This document shows positions 57,401 through 64,000 of a DNA stretch of 64,000 nt, piece after piece. Within the stretch, counting starts at the first letter, position 1, and the number at the start of each line of letters is the position of its first letter. The notes below the pieces were generated by a model. That model did not search any database, was not told the origin of the DNA, and saw nothing but the letters and a program-made list of their open reading frames with translations. This DNA is from Phlegmacium glaucopus (Eukaryota; Basidiomycota; Agaricomycetes; Agaricales; Cortinariaceae), in contig MU130242.1 in the NCBI GenBank assembly GCA_015039465.1, forward strand, positions 1 through 64,000, given 5' to 3'. The position numbers and the translations under genes are program-made.

Positions 57401-57979
57401 TCTAGCTTGATATATCACTGTAATCGTGCTTCAACAGACTCTCCTGGTCTCAAAAACGATCTGATGCTTGTCCGTGGTCTTCGACCATGGTTTAAAATTT
57501 GACCTGCCCTCATCAAGGAACTTCCCGTCTTTATTTACATGGCTGTCCACTTACAGATGTTCTTTGCTTCGAAATTAATCCATAAATCTCAGGCTGATAC
57601 GGAGGGTAATGAACTCTCGAGCCACATGGATTTGCTCTGGAGTCGTCAATACATTACAACCACCGACCAGAGAGTTGACGATATTGGGAATAACGTACCA
57701 AACATTAGCATGCCGTCGTCTAGCGGCGGTGGTCCGATATTCAGAACCATTGAAGGAAATCTTACTTCTGTCAATATGGAACATGATACGATCAAGGATT
57801 CATTCAACAACAACTCTGTAGTTCAATCCTCGGGAAAAGGTTCGTCTCGTTTTTGTTTCTTGATATGCGTACCGTGTAATTGATGTTAGGATTCTTTCAA
57901 GAGAAAATTGCTTTCCCAACCAACCACAGCACAGCAAGTTGACGATAATGAGAATAACGTACCAAACGACCCGCCGCCG
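57401..57979. other. Intergenic or decayed NLR sequence
   Basis: An open plus-strand stretch (57539-57883) shows short motifs (RTIEGNLTSVNMEHDTIKD) loosely like NLR leader exons, but there is not enough to call a gene. Confidence 0.3.
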
Positions 57980-58843
57980 TACATTGACATAAATGCCTGT
58001 TGATATACGTACTAGTACTTCCAAATGCTGTACGTTCCCGATTCCCACAGTGCTCCAACCCGTTGGGACATGCTGTAGGTCAATGGACTTTTGCATGACA
58101 TCCGAGTGGATTTAATCGAGATCCACTGATTCATAACCCCATCTGTTAGGTTCAATGAAAACCAGTGGTAGGCAATATTCCGTCCCACTGAGCGACGCCC
58201 AAGCGACACCGTCAATGTCCATTAGATATTCCCAGTGGATCTTGATGAATTTCTGACCAAAGACCATGGGTAACCACTGTAAACGGGTGGAGTTGCCCAC
58301 AAAAGTCAATGAAAACCACCAGGTATCAACGGGTTGAAGAGACTGGCAGATCTCAGTCACTGTCCCCCCAGTGGATCCGAACCTCTGGTAAACCTTTGAT
58401 CGAGTAATTATTGATGATCTTTGCAGCTGCCAGTAGCTGCCAGTGTGCTAATGATGATGGAATCGCACCGTGATCGCCGATGGTGGAGACGGATTTAGGC
58501 AATAGTTGCTAATCTATAAGGCCAAAAAAAAATATCGCATACCGTTTACCTAGATATAGCTAGCAATACGTTATATATGGTATAGTATGATGCAGGAACG
58601 AGTCTCAGTATGGTGATTTAAGTCGATCACGTGATACGAGTCCGACGTATGTAAGTACCCAGAGTATAAATTGTTGTTGATCTTTTGGCAGACGCTGTAG
58701 TTGGCGTATCAGTCTAACCTAATATATCGCCAACTTCTCCCAGTCTAGATGGGATCAATGTTAGGGCTCACGCGCTCACGTATAAAGCAAGATGCAATAA
58801 CAATGATATAGACGCCGACTTGCACTAGAACCCACGCAACATC
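57980..58843. repeat. Duplicated spacer, copy of 49000-49820
   Basis: Near-identical to the spacer upstream of the intact seven-TM gene, including tgctgtacgttcccgattcc, the 3' flank and the promoter phrase at 58655. It marks the left end of the duplicated block. Confidence 0.85.
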
Positions 58844-58991
58844 ATGTTTCAACTATTCCTTGGAGTGGTCCTCGAAGGCTTCTTCTTTGGTATGATTTTT
58901 TTGTTCTTCTGTGATAAATGCTTCCGAAAGCTGAGCCATCTGACATTATTATTCCTGTTCAGGACTTTACTCCGCCGTATTTTCCATATAC

Positions 58992-59790
58992 AGTAGAAGT
59001 TTTCATAATGCATAACGTCATGATGCATAAATCTATTAATGCATAGGTCTGGCGTCGGAACCACCATGGGACGCAGGGAAATGGGGTGCATATTGCATAA
59101 TGCATAATGCATAGGCCTGGGGACCCCAATATGCATTATCGGAGTAGGTGGGAATTTTGTTTGTACTGATGAATGGCGACGACATAGGGTCGGGAACGCC
59201 ACCAGCTGCTTGCAATTTATTAGAATAATGCTTAACTTAACAGGGTATGGTACTAAGGGTGGAATGACAGAATTTTCCTCATAAAAAGTCGAGCGAACAC
59301 TATGGATACAAAGTCGATGGAAATATCTGCTGGTCCTGAACCCACCCGTAAACAGGCTCGCGCAAAAGCAAAACCTTACATACGAAAGCCTAAGGCTCTG
59401 TTAAAAAGAATACTATCATGCATAGTTGCCTGTGGTGAAGTCATCAAACTTGATGATTCGGACTCGGAGTATGATGATGTCGATGATTTGCCCTCGCGAC
59501 GTGAACTCATGAAGCTCTGTGAAAGGCTCGAAAAAGTTTGTGCCAGGTATCAGGAGGTGAGAGCTTCTCCTTAACATAGCCCAGTTGTTGCATGAAAATC
59601 TTATTAGCTCTACTCAAACGTTGTTGACCCAGTTATTTTACGAAAACCAAACGAAAAAGAGTAACGCTGTCGCCAATTGGTCAGAGGGTCACATATGTCG
59701 CAATTTGTGACACTTTTCGTCCTGCATAAATCTATTAATGCATAACCCAATGGCCGGTCCCGAGGCTATGCAGTATGAGAACTTCTACTG
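58992..59790 (+). mobile_element. 799-bp TIR element with TA target duplication
   Basis: The left end CAGTAGAAGTTTTCATAATG and the complement of the right end CAGTAGAAGTTCTCATACTG are inverted repeats of about 25 bp. A TA flanks each end (58990-58991, 59791-59792), and comparison with the intact seven-TM copy shows an uninterrupted site. TA duplication with CAGT termini suggests a Tc1/mariner-type non-autonomous element. Inside, tgcataaatctattaatgca occurs twice in the same orientation (near 59023 and 59723), and there is one 90-codon ORF but no transposase domain. Confidence 0.8.
59302..59574 (+). CDS. 90-residue ORF carried by the TIR element
   Basis: Starts MDTKSMEISAGPEPTRKQAR. The N-terminal half is strongly basic (KQARAKAKPYIRKPKALLKR), then an acidic run DDSDSEYDDVDDLP and a short amphipathic helix MKLCERLEKVCARYQE that could form a coiled coil. 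No transposase or known domain is recognised. It may be a remnant of an element-encoded protein or a captured host exon; expression is not shown. Confidence 0.4.
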   Translation: MDTKSMEISAGPEPTRKQARAKAKPYIRKPKALLKRILSCIVACGEVIKLDDSDSEYDDVDDLPSRRELMKLCERLEKVCARYQEVRASP

Positions 59791-60905
59791 TATATACAAC
59801 ACCACTTATACCAGGCATCAAAAGAAGGTATATATATTGGCAAGACAAGAAAGACTATTCTCTATGCTCTCTGTATTCTTTATCTACTATGCACCACTGC
59901 ATTTGTTCTCGATATAACAATCACCATGGTGATTCAAGAAAACTCCGTCCACAACATTTTTTCTATTTACACTGCTATCTGGACAGGTCTCAATTCTGAG
60001 TATAAGTGGCCCAACATCAGTCAGGCTTGGACTCGACATTAGCTGGATGTTATGCACAATAATTGGGTTGTGCAACTTCATTTCTCAGGCAATCTTGGTA
60101 TGGATAAACCTCTAACCATCTCTATCATTTGCTTAGTCTTGAAAGATCTATCGATGTTGGATCGTATGGGGTTGCAACATCCGTGTCATAGCTATTCCTT
60201 CAATCCTAGCACTCGCATTCTTGGGTCAGTCAATATATCACATATAGTTTGCTAGCTGACTCTAAGTTATTGTCTCTAGCTACGTGGTTGGCAGTTAATG
60301 CGTTGTTCTACATTATACCAAATAAAGGACCGACTGTGACTTATTCAGCGTATACGTTGACTTTAACAAGTCTTGCTATCTCCTTGGCTGTGAATGGTGT
60401 TGTCACGGGGTTAATTGTGCTCAGGATCCTCAAGGTGTATTGGGAGATTAGGCCTACTTTCGAGGATCAAACTTTGGGTACTATTGGTGGTACCAAGGGC
60501 CAAACTCAGTCCATCATGTTTATAATGATTGAATCGGGCATGGTAATGTTCACAGTTCAATCAGTTGCGGTTGTGCTTTACATTCTCCAGCTTGATGCTC
60601 TATCTATTGTCGTTCGTATCAACCAAATGTTCTATGTGATTACCAGATCAATCATTTCTACTTTTCACTTTACTGAAATTGATTTCTAGGGAATAACGCC
60701 CACCATCATCCTCGCGCGAGTGTTAATGGGATTGTCTTTCTGTGATGAGACATCCATGGTGGAAACTGCTACGAGCAGCTGGCGTGTTGAGTCTCATAAT
60801 CAGAATCCAAATCCAGAAATAGCAAGTATAGATATTGTGGGCCAGGAGAGGAGAGACCACATTGGCGTTCAACAAATTGATGATATCGAAATTGTAGACA
60901 GATAA

Positions 60906-61244
60906 CAAGACGCATAGCAGCGATGAACGGATGCAGAAAACGATTGACTTGATGTGGAACTGCTCCGTATTTCTTGATTTTTTTTTCTCTCCTTTTTCAT
61001 GTACTTTCTAGCCGCAGGCCAGTAGCTTTTCCCCACAGGGGTTTTTAAAACTTATGTATTTCTTGAATTAACGAGGTTGATTTATTAGTCAGACTTAGTT
61101 TGTGTGTCGAGCGTAGTCAGATTTCTTATTTGTAACAAAACAAGTTCTATGTACTAATGACGATGCGTTCTAAGGGAACCAGGGCCAAGGTCACAGGACC
61201 AAGCCCATTCTTGGTGGTGAACGTTAACTGAACCTTAGGGTTAT
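60906..61244. other. Junction region between duplicated segments
   Basis: Similarity to the copy-1 region stops just after the seven-TM stop codon (about 60912) and similarity to KRE33 begins near 61245. The ~330 bp between has no match elsewhere in the window and no gene. Confidence 0.45.
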
Positions 61245-61282
61245 GTAGTCTTGCAGGTTGCGTTGGAGGGATTAGTAGGGAG

Positions 61283-61592
61283 TATAGAACAAAGTAACTC
61301 AGTCTCGGAATAAAAGACTTTATATTTAGGTAATCTATACCTATAGAACAAAGTAACTGTAACTATAATCAGTCCAAGCTGTAATAGTAAAGTAGATAGT
61401 ACGAACCTCAGTCTCGGAATAAAAGACTGAGGTATGGGATACAAATGATTATAACATATATATGAAAGGGATTCCTTCATTCTCAGGCAACGACAGTAGC
61501 AATGGTTGGGAGGGAAATTTGTATGAGTAATAAAACATAGATAAAAATACCTAAAATCTTTGTCATGCGCGGTTTGGGTATTCAACAGGGAG
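61283..61592. mobile_element. 310-bp insertion with 6-bp target duplication
   Basis: The site gtAGGGAGgtgatt in intact KRE33 (46956-46961) is interrupted in the pseudogene, with AGGGAG on both sides (61277-61282 and 61587-61592). The insert contains MITE copy B and the phrase tatagaacaaagtaact twice (61283, 61343). No ORF of note. Confidence 0.75.
61296..61432. mobile_element. MITE-like element, copy B (137 bp)
   Basis: Ends aactcagtctcggaataaaa and cctcagtctcggaataaaag + actgagg. Its complement shares both palindromic ends and overall length with 26193-26335. It sits inside the 310-bp insertion, so it may be nested in, or be the active part of, that insertion. Confidence 0.7.
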
Positions 61593-63463
61593 GTGATTAT
61601 GGACGGACGTCGGATTGGGGAAGCAGGCGGTGATGTGATTCCTTGATTTGTGACTCAACAGTTCCAGGAGACTAAGTTTGGGAAGCTGAGTGGTGCGAGG
61701 GTGGTTAGGATTGCTTGCCATCCAGATTATGCCAATGTGAGTTCGGCTTTAGATAGTTCTCCGGGTAGGATATTGATTCTTACTCCTTTAGATGGGTTAT
61801 GGGTCGCGATCATGACAGGCGCTTAATTTGTTTTATAGCGGGGAGTACTTCAACCTTGACGAGTCTTCTTCCAAGCCCGAAACGGAATATCCGGATCCAT
61901 CTGCCATCGATCCTGTATGTTCCCCATCTCTTCATTCCCATCCTTACCTCTCACATACAGTACCTCTCACTCTAGTCAACCGATCTCCTCACCGAAACAC
62001 CTTCAGTTCGAGCTCCAAATGACATGCCACCTCTCCTTCAAGTTCAACGCTTAACAGAACGTAAACCAGAGACCCTAGACTATCTTGGAGTGTCTTACGA
62101 GTTGACGCCTCAATCGCTACGGTACTGGCCTATCTTACATTAGGTACAAGTTGACATATCCTCGTTGTTTAGGTTCTGGAGGCGAGCAGGACATGTTCCT
62201 CTATACGTCCGACAGACGACGGGGGGTTGACAGGCGAACATACCTGCGTGATGGTGAGAGGGTTGAACACCTCTGTTGAGAGCGAATTGGAGTGGCTACG
62301 CGAGTTTGCGAGAGGTAGATCTTTCATCTTCATTCCTTTCTTGCCTCATTTCGACATGAATCTGTGCTAGATTTCCGCAAACGGTTCATCTCTCTACTTT
62401 ATCATAAATTCCGCGAATTTGGCAGTGCCACCGCACTCAGCACTCGAAGGTGCCAATGCCGGATGTAAAAATGAGGTTGGAGATAAAACAAAGGTATCTT
62501 ACACCACCGACTTGTAAGCAAAATGACTTTTATGAATTTGCTTTCTTTAGAATTCAACTCCCAAAAACTCGGGATTTTGTTTACTCCTTTAGACCTAAAA
62601 CGTCTAGAGTCCTACACCAATATTATCATGTCATTCTCGATTTGCTCCCCATCGTTTCTAGTCTTTTCTTCCAAAAACGTCTGGGAGACAAGGTGAGACT
62701 GACAGTAGTGCAGATTTCAATCTTGTTAGCTTGGGATTGCAGAGGAAGACAATTGAGGATGTTGAGGTTCAATGTCTATTTTTTTTCAAATATCCCTCCA
62801 GACTTTTTCCCCCCTTCTTTCCTTTCTGCATCCATTTGTTCGTGCAAAGCTTACAGTTCTTTGATGAATTTAACAGGCGGAGCTCCATCTACCTCTCTCA
62901 CAGCCTCTTGCATCCAATGTCGTCCGAAACATCTCCAATAGGTTGGTCGACATTCAAAACGCGGTAATTAGCGCTCAAATACCTGAGGCTACTTCGACTG
63001 TCCTTGATAAGTTACCTGTACGGCGCGATCAAGACAAAAATGTCACTGCAAGTATAAAGAGCTAGACGATGCCGGAAAGGAAGTAGTGTCTCCTATGAAG
63101 GATAGGCGGAGGCAGATGTTGGATTCATTGAACCTGAAAAAGTTAGGGCATTTTTTCTGCTCCCCCCACTTTATGATTCTACAGCGAAATCCCACCCCAT
63201 CCCATTCATTCATTTTTGGATATGTGATCGATGATGCTAGTGCAGATTGGAGTCTAGTAGAAGCACAGGTCTCGAATAACCTGAAGGGCGGCAATGGCAG
63301 TAGCAGGAGGCTGAAAGGAGTTTCAACGGTGGTGAGCGTCAAAGCTACTACAGCGACGGCTGCTTCTGCTGTGCAAAAGAGGAAATTAGAGGAATCTATG
63401 GACAGTGGTGGAAAAGATAAGAAAAGCCTACGAGGGGAATTCGAAAAAAGCTAAACACTAGAT

Positions 63464-64000
63464 GATGTACTATGCCATTGTGTGATGAGGCAACTTGCCC
63501 AGGCTCGAAAGCAATGTGCAGATCTTTTCGAATTCCAGGCTCTCCATATTGGCTTAAGCGAAAATGGGGGTCTGGACATATGAAATATCTTTGCTCTACT
63601 GGCCGAAAAATATTGCATATTGTGTACCTATAGGAATGATAGAATTTATCGAACTCAGCAACGAAATACTTGATAACATGATTCACGTTTGGCCAGCGCG
63701 CCTTGCAAACGGGTGAGATCGTGCTTACTAAACATTCCTAATCCGGAAGAGCTTTTTTGATGCTCGAAAATATTCAACAAGGAATGCGCTATCTACGGTA
63801 TAGTATAATAGAGTGGTGATGGCCGATGCACATATGCATGCAATAATGATGCACCCCAGCATCAGATATACGCCGATCAAGTCTGACTCGAACACATCTT
63901 TCTACCTCTTTCAACCCAGAGTATAAATTGTTGTAATCTCCTTTGATCCTTCGCAGACCCTGTGCATTCAAGTTGGCGTATCAGCCGAATACATCGCCAG
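63464..64000. repeat. Start of a third duplicated unit
   Basis: After the pseudogene, sequence related to the KRE33 3' flank (aggcaacttgcccaggctcgaa) continues, and 63916-64000 repeats the seven-TM promoter block (acccagagtataaattgttg, ttggcgtatcag, atcgccag). A third spacer and probably another seven-TM copy follow beyond the window. Confidence 0.7.

Larger units (their letters stand above)
58844..60905 (+). pseudogene. Seven-TM membrane protein gene, copy 2, broken by a transposon
   Basis: The sequence aligns throughout with 49821-51083: first exon 58844 onward (shortened by a few codons), second exon starting normally and stopping at 58991, where a 799-bp element is inserted. The match resumes at 59793 and runs to the same stop (60903-60905). 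Exons from 59960 on keep their reading frame and the 34-nt intron, so decay is recent apart from the insertion. Without precise excision no full protein can be made. Confidence 0.85.
61245..63463 (+). pseudogene. KRE33 3'-half pseudogene
   Basis: Aligns with 46930-48854 exon by exon and intron by intron. It is broken by a 310-bp insertion at 61283, a stop replacing a codon after the IP of IPWLVTQ (near 61643), loss of the GNAT GYGSRS frame, several small deletions and frameshifts (for example near 62450 and 63050), and a shortened end. Introns are retained, so this is a DNA-level duplication and not a retrocopy. No helicase domain is included, so it could never make a full enzyme. Confidence 0.9.

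Noticed and set aside
58992..59790. Reading the inserted element as a long intron of the seven-TM copy
   Set aside because: No splice sites at the edges; perfect TIRs and TA duplication show transposition.
61245..63463. Second functional KRE33 gene
   Set aside because: It lacks the helicase half and contains stops, frameshifts and an insertion; it is a pseudogene.

Overview
This window is nuclear DNA of a mushroom-forming basidiomycete (Agaricomycetes-like). The evidence is short introns of about 47-76 nt with fungal splice sites, many small exons, TATA/CT-rich promoters, and gene families typical of this group: rvt, Crinkler (CRN), PalI/SUR7 proteins, a Kin4-type kinase with KA1, the BBC1/AIM3 cysteine-proteinase-fold domain, and NACHT remnants. 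Exon models were derived by hand from splice consensus, reading-frame continuity and family resemblance. No search was run.

Layout. 0-4.2 kb: repeat-rich left edge, then an intact rvt (reverse-transcriptase-related cellular gene). 4.3-7.4 kb (-): nine-exon Crinkler protein with P-loop NTPase and nuclease-like domains, divergent from a small two-exon gene. 8.4-9.4 kb: PalI/SUR7 membrane protein. 9.8-13.6 kb (-): DUR3-type urea symporter with many tiny exons. 13.6-19.5 kb: gene-poor. 19.5-25.3 kb: BBC1-like protein, DIM1 rRNA dimethylase (-) and eIF2D/TMA64 (-). 26-31 kb: GDSL esterase (with a palindrome-ended MITE touching its start), histone H2A.Z, and a domesticated integrase-zinc-finger protein. 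31.4-37 kb (-): a KA1-only gene beside the full Kin4-like kinase from which it was evidently copied. 38.8-41.3 kb: RluA-type pseudouridine synthase and a conserved unknown protein. 43.9-48.9 kb: macro-domain protein and KRE33/NAT10 RNA cytidine acetyltransferase. 49.8-55.6 kb: seven-TM protein, omega-like GST (-), an unknown multi-exon gene (-), CWC2. 56-57.5 kb: PCD-like protein and a NACHT fragment.

57.9-64 kb is a decayed segmental duplication of the KRE33 3' half, spacer and seven-TM gene. It is interrupted by two mobile insertions that can be delimited exactly by comparison with the intact copy: a 799-bp TIR element with TA target duplication carrying a 90-codon ORF, and a 310-bp insertion with a 6-bp target duplication that contains a second copy of the MITE seen at 26.2 kb. 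A third unit begins at the right edge.

The genes do not form one pathway. RNA modification and translation are well represented (DIM1, TMA64, RluA, KRE33, CWC2). The unusual content is co-opted mobile-element protein (rvt, H2C2 integrase domain), partial gene duplication that produced a free KA1 domain, GC-AG introns in three conserved genes, and the tandem array on the right.
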